A stretch of DNA of 64,000 nucleotides, taken from positions 1-64,000 of the forward strand of contig JAIDCY010000148.1 in assembly GCA_029055625.1 (NCBI GenBank). Direction: 5' to 3'. Source of the DNA: Ruminococcus sp. (GTDB taxonomy: Bacteria > Bacillota > Clostridia > Oscillospirales > Ruminococcaceae). A model generated the notes under the pieces. That model saw only the letters and a program-made list of their open reading frames with translations. It searched no databases and was not told the origin of the DNA. A program made the position numbers and the translations under genes. Shown here piece by piece: positions 63,913 through 64,000 of this stretch (positions within the stretch are counted from its first letter, which is position 1; every line of letters begins with the position of its first letter).

Positions 63913-64000
63913 ATGTCATTTTTTAATCAATCGGAAAAGGCTTATCTGATGCTTGCGAATGGGCAGGTATTCGAGGGGAAAAGCCTTGGTGCGAAAGGTA
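63913..64000 (+). CDS. carA: Carbamoyl-phosphate synthase small subunit, 5' fragment (cut by window end)
   Basis: MSFFNQSEKAYLMLANGQVFEGKSLGAKG, downstream of pyrC/pyrF. Confidence 0.8.
   Translation, partial: MSFFNQSEKAYLMLANGQVFEGKSLGAKG

Overview
A 64 kb chromosomal window with a low-GC Clostridia/Ruminococcaceae-like character (inferred from gene content and codon style only). It is mostly housekeeping: glgA, gltX plus a divergent MetRS-like gene, a TPP-riboswitch thiamine operon (thiS-F-G-H, tenI-like, thiE, thiD, thiC), T-box-controlled asnS/asnA and valS, folC, hflX, hslO, secA, uvrB/uvrA, gdhA, pcrA, pyk, trmB, and pyrC/pyrF/carA (carA is cut by the window end). No rRNA, tRNA, CRISPR array, transposase or prophage was recognised. 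The regions most worth a second look are: (1) a kinase / vWA / PP2C cluster resembling the TerY-P triad (about 54.1-60.2 kb), with a zinc-ribbon/LRR protein, a single-TM microprotein and a neighbouring protein with a possible degenerate deaminase-like N-terminus; (2) a compact hsdS-uvrB-NADAR-uvrA operon, placing a predicted ADP-ribose-removing enzyme inside the excision-repair genes; (3) a zinc-ribbon/PASTA protein whose kinase domain has lost VAIK-Lys, HRD-Asp and DFG-Asp (predicted pseudokinase); (4) a periplasmic binding lipoprotein paired with a membrane protein carrying a degenerate GGDEF domain; (5) two unrelated solitary hsdS genes without hsdM/hsdR in the window; (6) a gene interrupted by a single in-frame stop, and dispersed short intergenic repeats.
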